Below, in pieces: positions 1-7,868 of a stretch of 32,010 nucleotides of DNA. Where the stretch lies: the NCBI GenBank assembly GCA_902595755.1, contig CACJRF010000012.1:1-32010 (forward strand), in the 5' to 3' direction. A program made the position numbers and the translations under genes. Source of the DNA: an uncultured Alphaproteobacteria bacterium. GTDB taxonomy: Bacteria > Pseudomonadota > Alphaproteobacteria > Methylaequorales > Methylaequoraceae. The notes beneath the pieces were generated by a model, which was given only the letters and a program-made list of their open reading frames with translations, was not told the origin of the DNA and ran no database searches. The first letter of the stretch is position 1; the number at the start of each line of letters is the position of its first letter.

Positions 1-1
1 T

Positions 2-1357
2 TATGACATAAGAGGAATCTATAATAAAACACTTTTTGATTTAGATGCAAAAATAATTGGTAACCTTTTTGGCTTAAAAATTGGTGTAAATAAAAATGTA
101 AACATAGCCTGCGATGGAAGAATATCATCGGAAAGTTTAAAAAATAATCTTATAGAGGGTTTGTTGGAAGTTGGTGCCAATGTTACTGATATTGGTCTAG
201 GCCCAACTCCACTTTTATATTTTTCTTGTGTAAAAAATAATGCTTCTGGAGGTATTATGATAACAGGATCTCATAATCCTAAAGATCATAATGGTTTCAA
301 ATTTGTTTTAAATAATATGCCATTTTATGGTGATGATCTCATAGAACTATCAGAAAATTCAAAAAAATTTTCTTTTAAGAGTGCAAATGGAAAAAGAACT
401 TATGAATGTTTTAAGAATGATTATATGAATAGAATTTTTGAAGGAACAGATTTAAAAAAAAAACTTAAGATTGCTTGGGATGCAGGAAATGGAGTTGCTG
501 GAGAATTAATGTCACAAATTGCAAAAAAAATTAATACTCAAAACTTTCTTCTTTTTGAAAATGTTGACGGTAATTTTCCTAATCATCATCCAGATCCATC
601 TGATCCAAAAAACTTAGAAGATTGTATCAATTTAATCAAACAAAAAAAACTTGATTGCGGAATTGCGTTTGATGGGGATGGAGATAGGATTGGAGTAATA
701 GATGATAAAGGTAGAGTTTTATCTGGAGATCAATTGTTATTATTATTCTCCTATGAAATTTTAAAAAAAAAAAAAGGTGCCAAAATTATAGGCGATGTAA
801 AATGTAGCCAAGTTCTCTTTAATGAAATAAAAAAAAAACATGGGATACCAATTATATCTCAAACAGGACATAGTCACGTTAAAACAAATATTAAAAAAAA
901 TAAAGCTGATTTAGCTGGTGAAATGAGTGGGCATATATTCTTTAATTTAGATTATTATGGTTTTGATGATGCATTATATTCATCAGTAAAACTTGTTGAG
1001 TTACTTGATAAACAAGCAGAAAAATTATCAGATATTGTTGATAAGTTTCCAAAGGTATTTAATACACCTGAAATAAGAGTTGAATGTGATGATTTAAAGA
1101 AATTTGACATTATAAGTAAAGTAATTGCAAACCAGAAAACCAAAAATCAAAAAGTTATTGATATTGACGGAATACGAGTTTCTTCTGAAAATGGATGGTG
1201 GTTATTGAGAGCATCTAATACTCAAGCTGAATTAGTCCTTAGATGTGAAGCAAATTCAAAAGAAAACCTAAAAAATGAACTATTACTTGTTAAAGACGCT
1301 ATTTTTGAAGTTGATTCAGAACTTTCCAAAAAAATATTAGTTGAAAATTATGTTTAA
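2..1357 (+). CDS. Phosphomannomutase/phosphoglucomutase family protein, 5' end cut by window edge
   Basis: This is an alpha-D-phosphohexomutase, which interconverts hexose 1- and 6-phosphates for sugar-nucleotide and envelope polysaccharide synthesis in the cytoplasm. The frame is open from base 2 and starts with YDIRGIY, the conserved N-terminal motif of the AlgC/ManB group, so the true start lies a little left of the window. A Met codon at 161 would delete that motif and is not the start. Signature elements appear in order: the catalytic phosphoserine loop TGSHNP (Ser codon 269-271), the metal-binding loop DGDGDR (671-688), the sugar-specificity loop GEMSGH (917-934) and the phosphate-binding loop RASNT (1208-1222). 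About 451 residues are visible, close to the full family length. A run of 13 A (763-775) encodes Lys residues. Family is clear; whether it prefers mannose or glucose cannot be read from sequence alone. Confidence 0.93.
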   Translation, partial: YDIRGIYNKTLFDLDAKIIGNLFGLKIGVNKNVNIACDGRISSESLKNNLIEGLLEVGANVTDIGLGPTPLLYFSCVKNNASGGIMITGSHNPKDHNGFKFVLNNMPFYGDDLIELSENSKKFSFKSANGKRTYECFKNDYMNRIFEGTDLKKKLKIAWDAGNGVAGELMSQIAKKINTQNFLLFENVDGNFPNHHPDPSDPKNLEDCINLIKQKKLDCGIAFDGDGDRIGVIDDKGRVLSGDQLLLLFSYEILKKKKGAKIIGDVKCSQVLFNEIKKKHGIPIISQTGHSHVKTNIKKNKADLAGEMSGHIFFNLDYYGFDDALYSSVKLVELLDKQAEKLSDIVDKFPKVFNTPEIRVECDDLKKFDIISKVIANQKTKNQKVIDIDGIRVSSENGWWLLRASNTQAELVLRCEANSKENLKNELLLVKDAIFEVDSELSKKILVENYV

Positions 1358-1390
1358 TTTTTCTACTTTATTATAAAGACATTTATTTGT

Positions 1391-1705
1391 ATGGCAGATA
1401 ATTATAAGCAAATATCCTCAGAAACTTTAACCAAAACTAGACAAAAATTAGAAAAACCAAAGTTATATAAGGTTATTTTATTAAATGATGACTATACACC
1501 AATGGAATATGTTGTAAAATTGTTAAAAATGGTTTTTAGTCGAAATGAAGAGGATGCTGTAAATATTATGTTAATGGTCCATAAAAAAGGTTCTGGTGTA
1601 TGTGGAGTTTATACTAAGGAGATTGCTGAAACCAAGGTATTTACAGTTGAAAAGATGGCCAAAAATGATCAACATCCTTTAAAATGTATAATGGAGCCAG
1701 AATAA
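1391..1705 (+). CDS. clpS: ClpS, adaptor of the ClpA unfoldase for N-degron substrates
   Basis: ClpS binds proteins with a bulky hydrophobic N-terminal residue (Leu, Phe, Tyr, Trp) and hands them to ClpA for degradation by ClpP. The 104-residue product has the family length. It shows the substrate-pocket segment LLNDDYTPMEYVV and the helix IMLMVHKKGSGVCGVY, which carries the conserved His and Met that line the pocket in characterised ClpS proteins. The N-terminal tail of about 20 residues is polar, as expected for the part that enters ClpA. Its stop codon shares one base with the clpA start (TAATG at 1703-1707), so the two are almost certainly cotranscribed and translationally coupled. Confidence 0.96.
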   Translation: MADNYKQISSETLTKTRQKLEKPKLYKVILLNDDYTPMEYVVKLLKMVFSRNEEDAVNIMLMVHKKGSGVCGVYTKEIAETKVFTVEKMAKNDQHPLKCIMEPE

Positions 1706-3978
1706 TGATCTCTGATGAATTCGAAAAAACCTTACAAAGAACCCAAAGTTATGCAAAAAAATTTGGTCATTTTTATATGACTCTAGAGCATTTGTTGTTA
1801 TCTTTAATAGATGACCAAGATGTTAAGAAGATTTTATTAGCTTGTTCAATTGATGATAAAGCTTTAAAGAAAGAACTTGAAAATTTTATTAAAAAAAATC
1901 TTAAAGAGCTTCAAAAATCAAATGAAGATGAAATTAAACCAACATTAGGCTTTCAAAGAGTAATTCAAAGAGCAGTAATTCATGTTCAGTCATCTGGGAA
2001 TGTAGAGGCTAATGGAGCGAACGTCTTGGTTGCACTTTTTAGTGAGAGAGAATCACATGCCGTTTATTTTTTACAGCAGCAAAATCTTACTAGACTTGAT
2101 GTAGTTGATTATATTTCTCATGGAATCAGAAAAGAAGAAACTAGTGGTATAGTCCAAGATGAAAAATCTGATGAGAGTGTTGAATCTTCAACTGATAGTA
2201 TGAATAATTTTTTAGAAAAATACTGTGTAAATTTAAATAAACAAGTTATTCAAAAAAAGATTGATCCTATTATAGGAAGGGTAAAAGAAATTGAAAGAAC
2301 GATCCATATCTTATCTCGACGAAATAAGAATAACCCTATATTTGTTGGTGATCCAGGAGTTGGTAAAACAGCTTTAGCCGAGGGTTTAGCTTTTAAAATT
2401 GTAAATGGCGAGGTCCCCAAATCTATTTTACACACTACTATTTACTCTCTTGATTTAGGAGGAATGCTTGCGGGTACAAAATTTAGAGGAGATTTTGAGG
2501 ATAGATTAAAAAAATTAATAAATTTTTTTGAGAAAAATAGTAATTTTATTCTATTTATTGATGAAATTCACACTTTAATCGGAGCAGGTGGGACTACATC
2601 CGGATCAATGGATGCTTCCAATATATTGAAACCAGCGCTATCCAAGGGAAGTTTAAGATGTATGGGATCTACTACTTATAGTGAATATCGGAATTATTTT
2701 GAAAAAGATAGAGCTTTATGTAGGCGTTTCCAAAAAATTGACATAGATGAACCTTCTAGAGAAAACTCAATTAAAATTTTGGCTGGTATTAAAGAGTTTT
2801 ATGAGGAATTTCATAATGTTGAGTTTGAAAAAGATTGTTTTGAAGAAGCCGTGGATTTATCAAAAAAATATTTAGTTAATCAAAAATTACCAGATAAAGC
2901 TATTGATATTCTCGATGAAACTGCGGCTTCAGTCAAGATTAATAGTAAGCGTAAAAATAAGTTAGTTTCAAAACAAGATATACAAAATACAATATCAAAG
3001 ATTGCAAATATTCCTGAAAATACCGTTAAATCAAATGATAAGATTAAATTAAAGAATCTAGAAAGAGATCTTAAGACTCTTATTTTTGGTCAAGATGAGG
3101 CCATAAGTGTCCTATCTTCAGCAATAAAATTGTCTAAAATTGGTTTAAGAAATAAAGATAAACCTATTGGATCATTCTTATTTTCTGGTCCCACTGGAGT
3201 AGGTAAAACTGAATTAACAAAACAGCTTGCTAATATAATGAAGATGAATTTTATAAGATTTGATATGTCCGAATACATGGAAAGACATAGTGTTTCAAAA
3301 TTAATTGGGGCACCACCAGGATATGTTGGTTTTGATCAGGGAGGTTTACTCACCGATTCTGTTGATAAAACTCCACACTCGGTCATATTATTAGATGAAA
3401 TTGAGAAAGCACATCCCGATCTTTTTAATCTTCTTTTACAAATAATGGATTATGGTAAACTAACAGACCATCTTGGTAAAAAAGTTGATTTTACCAACTC
3501 TATAATCGTAATGACAAGTAATGTTGGAGCTGTTGATATTGTTAGGGATAAAATTGGATTTTTAAACGAAAAATCAATTCAAGATAACGAAAAGGCTATC
3601 AAAAATTTCTTTAGTCCGGAATTTAGGAACAGACTTGATGCTATTGTAAACTTTAAAATGCTTAATAAAGCTCATTCTTTGAAAATTGTTGATAAATTCT
3701 TAATGGAATTAGAGAACTTACTCTTCGAAAAGGAACTATCTTTATCGGTTACAAAAGAAGCTAAATTAGTGTTACTTGAAAAAGGTTTTGATCCAATAAA
3801 TGGAGCGCGACCAATGGCAAAAGTTATTCAAGATAAAATTAAAGTTCCTTTAGCCGACTTACTTTTAAAAACTCTTAAAAAGAAAAAACAAGTATTAATA
3901 GATTTTTGTACCAAAAAAAATGAATTCCTCATATCTCTAAAAGATGACTTTCAAAAAGCAGGTTCTATTTATCATTAA
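1705..3978 (+). CDS. clpA: ClpA, AAA+ unfoldase of the ClpAP protease
   Basis: This hexameric ATPase unfolds substrates and threads them into ClpP. An upstream in-frame ATG at 1684 lies inside clpS; the ATG at 1705, overlapping the clpS stop, gives 757 residues, about the size of E. coli ClpA. The N-domain (about 1-145) is followed by AAA module 1 with Walker A GDPGVGKT (215-222) and Walker B LFIDEIH (Asp286-Glu287), then module 2 with Walker A GPTGVGKT (495-502) and Walker B LLDEIEKAHPD (Asp564). There is no long middle coiled-coil domain, which separates it from ClpB. A KIGFL segment sits where ClpA and ClpX carry the IGL/IGF loop that docks ClpP. The 3' end overlaps the convergent COG3146 gene by 14 bases. 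ClpP is not in the window. Confidence 0.97.
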   Translation: MISDEFEKTLQRTQSYAKKFGHFYMTLEHLLLSLIDDQDVKKILLACSIDDKALKKELENFIKKNLKELQKSNEDEIKPTLGFQRVIQRAVIHVQSSGNVEANGANVLVALFSERESHAVYFLQQQNLTRLDVVDYISHGIRKEETSGIVQDEKSDESVESSTDSMNNFLEKYCVNLNKQVIQKKIDPIIGRVKEIERTIHILSRRNKNNPIFVGDPGVGKTALAEGLAFKIVNGEVPKSILHTTIYSLDLGGMLAGTKFRGDFEDRLKKLINFFEKNSNFILFIDEIHTLIGAGGTTSGSMDASNILKPALSKGSLRCMGSTTYSEYRNYFEKDRALCRRFQKIDIDEPSRENSIKILAGIKEFYEEFHNVEFEKDCFEEAVDLSKKYLVNQKLPDKAIDILDETAASVKINSKRKNKLVSKQDIQNTISKIANIPENTVKSNDKIKLKNLERDLKTLIFGQDEAISVLSSAIKLSKIGLRNKDKPIGSFLFSGPTGVGKTELTKQLANIMKMNFIRFDMSEYMERHSVSKLIGAPPGYVGFDQGGLLTDSVDKTPHSVILLDEIEKAHPDLFNLLLQIMDYGKLTDHLGKKVDFTNSIIVMTSNVGAVDIVRDKIGFLNEKSIQDNEKAIKNFFSPEFRNRLDAIVNFKMLNKAHSLKIVDKFLMELENLLFEKELSLSVTKEAKLVLLEKGFDPINGARPMAKVIQDKIKVPLADLLLKTLKKKKQVLIDFCTKKNEFLISLKDDFQKAGSIYH

Positions 3979-5089
3979 AAGGTGATAGATTTTTTTTAAG
4001 ATAATTTAAAGTATTTGTAACCCTTCGTTCTTCCTCCATAAGAAAGTCGTTTATAGGCTTCTCTAAAGCTTCATCATTAAACCAATGACAACTAAACGTT
4101 TTTACAGGTAAGTAGCCTCTTGATATTTTGTGCTCACCCTGAGCACCTGCCTCTACTAGTTCTAAATTATTTAGAATGGCGTACTCAATCGCCTGATAAT
4201 AACAAAGTTCAAAATGTAAGTTTGGTACTTCATACAATGCTCCCCAGTAGCGCCCGTATAAGTTTTTATTCTTTTTAAAATGTACGGAGCACCCAGCAAA
4301 TTTCCCCCCTAAAGAGGCAGAAATTAAAACAGTGTTTTCAATTAAATTTGAATTTAGAAGTTGTAAAAAAAAACTCTTTGTAAGATACTCTTGAGACCAT
4401 TTTTTATTTACTGTGTGAGAATAGCATTGATATAAATTTAGTAAATCAACCTCGCCAATATCTTTCCCTACTTTTACCGTAAAGTTTATATTTTTATCTT
4501 TAATAAATTTTCTTTCCTTTAGAATATTTTTTTTTTTTCTACTTTTTAAATGTGTTAAGAAATGATCAAATGATTTATATTTATTATTCTTCCAATGATA
4601 TTGTATTCCAACTCTTTGATGAAAATATTTTTTCAACTTAGTTGAAATAATTTCGTCAATAAAATTTATATGGAATGATGAAATTTTTTTTTTTTTCAAG
4701 AATACTTTAAGCTCATTAAATAATTGATCATCATCTACTTTATCAGAATAGTATAAAAAATTATTTCTAGTTACTGGAGTAAAAGGTATTGCTGATAGAA
4801 ATTTTGGAAAATAATTCTTACCAATTTGATAAAAAGCATTTTCAAAAATTTGATCAAAAACAAATTCACCGTAAGAATTTAATTTTCTAAAATTTGGAAT
4901 TAAACCTACAAGTTTATTTTTATCTTTAATGATTATATGTTCTGGAATCCAACCTTTAACATTTACAGTACAATGAGTTTTTTCTAATAATTCAAAGAAA
5001 TCGTAGCTGATAAATGGATTATTATCTGTAAAATTCTCACAACAGAATTTTTTTATTTGATTTATTGAATCAACAGTATTAATTTGCAT
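3965..5089 (-). CDS. COG3146/DUF482 family protein (GNAT/FemAB-like fold)
   Basis: Recognised from conserved segments of the COG3146 (DUF482) family, annotated as putative acyltransferases or peptidoglycan-related proteins without a proven reaction. Visible family features are NPFISYDFF near the N-terminus, GWIPEH, a basic stretch KSRKKKNILKERK, the core GRYWGA with LHFELCYYQAIEYA, and EAGAQGEHKISRGYLP near the C-terminus. The open frame extends to 5185, but that part runs inside the upstream ridA-like gene; the ATG at 5089 (MQINTVDS) leaves a 7-base gap and gives 374 residues, near family size. It is the last gene of a three-gene minus-strand unit, and its end overlaps clpA by 14 bases. A 13-T run (4684-4696) lies in the gene. 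Family is confident, function unknown. Confidence 0.85.
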   Translation of the reverse strand: MQINTVDSINQIKKFCCENFTDNNPFISYDFFELLEKTHCTVNVKGWIPEHIIIKDKNKLVGLIPNFRKLNSYGEFVFDQIFENAFYQIGKNYFPKFLSAIPFTPVTRNNFLYYSDKVDDDQLFNELKVFLKKKKISSFHINFIDEIISTKLKKYFHQRVGIQYHWKNNKYKSFDHFLTHLKSRKKKNILKERKFIKDKNINFTVKVGKDIGEVDLLNLYQCYSHTVNKKWSQEYLTKSFFLQLLNSNLIENTVLISASLGGKFAGCSVHFKKNKNLYGRYWGALYEVPNLHFELCYYQAIEYAILNNLELVEAGAQGEHKISRGYLPVKTFSCHWFNDEALEKPINDFLMEEERRVTNTLNYLKKNLSPFNDK

Positions 5090-5096
5090 ATCTAAC

Positions 5097-5585
5097 TTAT
5101 AATATTGAAAATATGGCTTCAATTTCAACTGGAGAATTTTTAGGAAGAGATGCGCAACCAATGGCAAGTCTGGAATGGCTTCCATGATCTGGTCCTAACA
5201 CCTCAACAACCAATTTTGAAGCCTTATCAAGCAGTTTCGAATGTTCTTCATAAGAACTAATGGCATTAAAATATCCTTTTAAATTCAAACATCCAACATG
5301 GGTTACCTTTTTGTTTGTATTTTCTAAAAAATAACAAATATTCCAAAGTATATTCGATACACAAATCAAAATACAATCCTCTGAATCCTTTTCATTTATA
5401 TCTTTACCAATTTGTCCACAATATTTTAATTTTCCATTAACTACAGGTAATTGACCTGAAATATATAAAACATTATTGAAATATTTGTAAGGACTGTAAT
5501 TAGCAACTGAAATAGGTTTAAAATTATATCTATTTACCCCTTTATTGATTAAGATTTCTTTAAAAAAGCTATTCACTATACTCAT
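5097..5585 (-). CDS. RidA/YjgF/YER057c/UK114 family protein
   Basis: A member of the Rid family, small trimeric cytoplasmic proteins. RidA itself deaminates reactive enamine/imine intermediates made by PLP enzymes; other subfamilies have varied or unknown roles. The 162-residue length and motifs match the longer COG0251 subgroup common in alphaproteobacteria rather than the ~128-residue archetype: [21 protein letters not shown] near the N-terminus is the hallmark ([11 protein letters not shown]), followed by [21 protein letters not shown] with the conserved Arg, and the terminal VEIEAIFS. Its start overlaps the end of the nrdJb-like gene by 17 bases, so the two are probably coupled. The substrate of this subgroup cannot be deduced here. 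Confidence 0.87.
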   Translation of the reverse strand: MSIVNSFFKEILINKGVNRYNFKPISVANYSPYKYFNNVLYISGQLPVVNGKLKYCGQIGKDINEKDSEDCILICVSNILWNICYFLENTNKKVTHVGCLNLKGYFNAISSYEEHSKLLDKASKLVVEVLGPDHGSHSRLAIGCASLPKNSPVEIEAIFSIL

Positions 5586-6390
5586 GGTTGCAAGTAAGGC
5601 ACTTTATTTTGAGTTTTTCCTTGTAAAGAGTGAAATTACCACACTTGTCGCAAGCATCACCTTCAAATTTATAACTCTCTTTTACTTTTTTAAGTTGATC
5701 CTTCTCATTACTTATTAAAGTTAACTTACTATCAAGAATCTTTTTTCGAATATAACCAATGCTTGTAAATTCTTTTAATACAGTTTCGGCATTTTTTTTT
5801 GACTCGTAAATATCAGTCGGGTTTAGGTCAGTCTTATCAGAACTATTTTGGTTACTGAAATCATCTCTTCCTAAATATGATATTGCTAACTCCTTAAAAA
5901 TATAGTCAAGTATAGAGGTTGCTGATTTAATTTCTGTATTTCCTTTAACAATTCCTGAAGGTTCAAATTTTGTGAATGTAAAGGCTTCGACAAATTCATC
6001 TAGAGGAACCCCATATTGCAATCCAATTGAGACAGATATGGCAAAATTATTCATTAGGCTTCTAAATGCTGCTCCCTCTTTATGCATATCAATAAATATT
6101 TCACCAAGTCGTCCATCCATATATTCACCAGTTCTCAAATATACTTTATGTTTGTCTATCATTGCTTTTTGGGTATAGCCTTTTCTTCTATCTGGTAATT
6201 TAGCTCTCTTATTTTTGAAAACAGTTTTTTGTTTGTCAAATATTTTTAATGAGTTGATTTGTTTTTCAATCTCAATAATTAAATCGCTATTCTGGATTTT
6301 TGGATCAGATTTTTTCAAAGAAGAAATACTTTTTTCAAAATTATCAACAAAGTTGTCGATAAAGTTTTTTAAATCGTTATATTTATTCAT
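5569..6390 (-). CDS. Stand-alone C-terminal module of adenosylcobalamin-dependent ribonucleotide reductase (NrdJb-like)
   Basis: The 273-residue protein matches only the C-terminal part of class II ribonucleotide reductase NrdJ as normally fused in alphaproteobacteria, with no catalytic barrel. Residues 62-175 hold the near-invariant block: [57 protein letters not shown] and [18 protein letters not shown]. The C-terminus has a Cys-x2-Cys pair (247/250) and a second pair (264/267), resembling the Cys-rich tail of NrdJ. Residues 1-60 are charged, probably helical and unlike NrdJ. In Pseudomonas aeruginosa a split class II enzyme is encoded by adjacent nrdJa and nrdJb; here no nrdJa is next to it, and the neighbours are a RidA-family and a COG3146 gene. 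It is probably a reductase subunit or regulatory/redox module. It is divergent from the NDUFA12 gene with only 23 bases between. Confidence 0.82.
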   Translation of the reverse strand: MNKYNDLKNFIDNFVDNFEKSISSLKKSDPKIQNSDLIIEIEKQINSLKIFDKQKTVFKNKRAKLPDRRKGYTQKAMIDKHKVYLRTGEYMDGRLGEIFIDMHKEGAAFRSLMNNFAISVSIGLQYGVPLDEFVEAFTFTKFEPSGIVKGNTEIKSATSILDYIFKELAISYLGRDDFSNQNSSDKTDLNPTDIYESKKNAETVLKEFTSIGYIRKKILDSKLTLISNEKDQLKKVKESYKFEGDACDKCGNFTLYKEKLKIKCLTCNHEYSE

Positions 6391-6413
6391 ATAGAATCGT
6401 TTTAGGTTATTTT

Positions 6414-6779
6414 ATGAGTTTATCATATAATTCAATTTTTTTTAAAATATATTGTAAATTTTTTACAAAATTTGTTGGTGAGGATGACTATGGTAACACT
6501 TATTATACAAAAAAAAATAATAGCATTAAAAATAATTCAAGAGAGAGAAGATTTATTATATATAGAGGTATAGTTGAGGCTAGTAAAGTTCCTCAGGAGT
6601 GGAATGCATGGTTGCATCATGTCTCAAATGATTTGCCAAAAAAAACTTCTAAAAAATCATGGATGAAAGATCATTTGCCAAATATGACTGGAACTCCGTA
6701 TGCATATGAGTATAAAGATCAAAAAAAATCAGATAAAGTAAAAAATATATATTCAATATGGAAGCCAGATGAAAACTAA
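6414..6779 (+). CDS. NDUFA12-family accessory subunit of respiratory complex I
   Basis: This is the bacterial homologue of the mitochondrial 17.2-kDa (B17.2/NDUFA12) subunit of NADH:ubiquinone oxidoreductase, found mainly in alphaproteobacteria. The motifs are distinctive: VGEDDYGNTYY near residue 25, RRFIIYRG, EASKVPQEWNAWLHH in the middle, and LPNMTGTPYAY toward the end, closing with IWKPDEN. The 121-residue length fits. It is the first gene of a plus-strand run that continues into two mlaD genes; its last 11 bases overlap the first of them. This NDUFA12-mlaD-DUF2155 order is common in alphaproteobacteria and need not mean a shared function. The core nuo genes are elsewhere. Confidence 0.94.
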   Translation: MSLSYNSIFFKIYCKFFTKFVGEDDYGNTYYTKKNNSIKNNSRERRFIIYRGIVEASKVPQEWNAWLHHVSNDLPKKTSKKSWMKDHLPNMTGTPYAYEYKDQKKSDKVKNIYSIWKPDEN

Positions 6780-7212
6780 GTATACAAAATTCATTTTAGG
6801 TCTACTTCTTTTTGTTGCTATTTTTTCAGTACTATTCTCAGAAAAAGAATCTTCAAAAGATTCTTTCAAAAGCTATAATATAACTTTTAACAAGATTGAT
6901 GGGGTTCAAGTTGGTACAGACGTATTAATTTCTGGTGTTAAAGTTGGTTTTGTAAATAAAGTATCATTAGAAAAAAACTATCCTTTAGTTTCAGTATTGA
7001 TAGACAAAAATATAGTCCTACCCAATGATTCATCAATATCGATACAAACAGATGGTTTGTTTGGAGCAAAATTTATGTTAATAGAGACGGGAGGTAGCGA
7101 AGAATCAATGAATGAATACGATTTTTTTTCATTTTATGAGGATTCAATTCTAGTTGAAGATCTTCTTAAGAAAATTATAGAGTTAGGGGAGATAAATAAA
7201 AATGAAAGCTAA
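6769..7212 (+). CDS. MlaD-family (MCE-domain) phospholipid transport protein, copy 1
   Basis: MlaD proteins are inner-membrane-anchored hexameric rings of the Mla ABC transporter that moves phospholipids between inner and outer membranes. The 147-residue protein has one N-terminal membrane segment (about residues 8-24, FILGLLLFVAIFSVLF) and a single MCE domain with the signature DGVQVGTDVLISGVKVG, followed by LPNDSSISIQTDGLFGAKF. A short acidic tail follows. It starts 11 bases inside the NDUFA12 gene and ends 11 bases inside the second mlaD copy. The partner permease and ATPase are not in the window. It is more divergent from the usual family N-terminus (MKxNxxETxxG) than copy 2. Confidence 0.9.
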   Translation: MKTKYTKFILGLLLFVAIFSVLFSEKESSKDSFKSYNITFNKIDGVQVGTDVLISGVKVGFVNKVSLEKNYPLVSVLIDKNIVLPNDSSISIQTDGLFGAKFMLIETGGSEESMNEYDFFSFYEDSILVEDLLKKIIELGEINKNES

Positions 7213-7651
7213 TTATTTTGAAACAATCCTTGGTTTTTTAACAATACTAATTTCATTTATATTTTTGATAAAATTAATTTCGGTAAACTCTAATGATTCT
7301 AGCGAAAAATATTATGACTTAAATGCCAAGTTTTTAAAGGTAGGTGGTTTAATTGTAGGTAATGATGTAAAGATGAGTGGTGTAAAAATCGGAGTGGTTA
7401 ACAGAGTATATCTCGATGACGATTTCTTAGCAAACGTTGAGTTTAAAGTTTTCTCAAATATTAAAATACCGCAAGAAAGTGTTGTTGCTATAAGCAGTGA
7501 CGGTATTCTTGGTAACAAGTATCTGTCAGTCATCCCTAATAATAGAGATTCCAAGGATTTTTTTAAACAAGGTGACAATTTTGTAAATGTAATTGATTTT
7601 GAATCAATAGAAGACCAAGTTAGTAAAATAATTTTTTTGGCAACTCAGTAA
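7202..7651 (+). CDS. mlaD: MlaD-family (MCE-domain) phospholipid transport protein, copy 2
   Basis: This is a second single-MCE protein, 149 residues, directly after the first. It keeps the usual family start (MKANYFETILGF), a membrane anchor (about residues 9-27) and the MCE signature VGGLIVGNDVKMSGVKIG, followed by IPQESVVAISSDGILGNKYL. The two copies share the same plan, length and motif spacing but differ at many positions, so a duplication would be old. Their junctions are alike: each gene starts with ATGAAA-(A/G)CTAA 11 bases before the end of the preceding gene. It may form a mixed ring with copy 1 or a separate one; the sequence does not say. It is followed one base later by the 71-residue gene. 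Confidence 0.92.
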   Translation: MKANYFETILGFLTILISFIFLIKLISVNSNDSSEKYYDLNAKFLKVGGLIVGNDVKMSGVKIGVVNRVYLDDDFLANVEFKVFSNIKIPQESVVAISSDGILGNKYLSVIPNNRDSKDFFKQGDNFVNVIDFESIEDQVSKIIFLATQ

Positions 7652-7652
7652 A

Positions 7653-7868
7653 ATGAAAAAGTTTGAAGAGCAACTTTGGATAGATAAAGATAAGAAGATA
7701 ATATCCTGTGTAGAGACTAATAAAGTTTTAAATGAGAATTTTCTTGAAGTTTACAATGCACTTCAAAATGCATTAGACGATGGGATTTTAATGGGTTGTG
7801 ATGAAAATGATTTTAAAAAAAAATTAAAGAAACTTGTTAATGATTTATCATTTTCAATAGGAAAATGA
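7653..7868 (+). CDS. Small conserved-looking protein of unknown function, 71 residues
   Basis: I do not assign a function. The gene starts one base after the mlaD copy 2 stop and its stop overlaps the start of the DUF2155 gene by four bases (ATGA at 7865-7868), so it is embedded in a coupled operon and is very likely real. The product is soluble, with no signal peptide or membrane segment. It has a central sequence SCVETNKVLNENFLEVYNAL and a segment DDGILMGCDENDFKKKLKKL that looks mostly helical, with two Cys residues (about 19 and 49). My recollection is that similar short proteins occur in other alphaproteobacteria, but I cannot name a family. It ends in TGA, confirming that UGA acts as a stop codon here. 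Confidence 0.75.
   Translation: MKKFEEQLWIDKDKKIISCVETNKVLNENFLEVYNALQNALDDGILMGCDENDFKKKLKKLVNDLSFSIGK

Noticed and set aside
1684-1704. Upstream start of clpA at 1684
   Set aside because: It would put seven extra residues inside clpS. The ATG at 1705 overlaps the clpS stop and gives the standard length.
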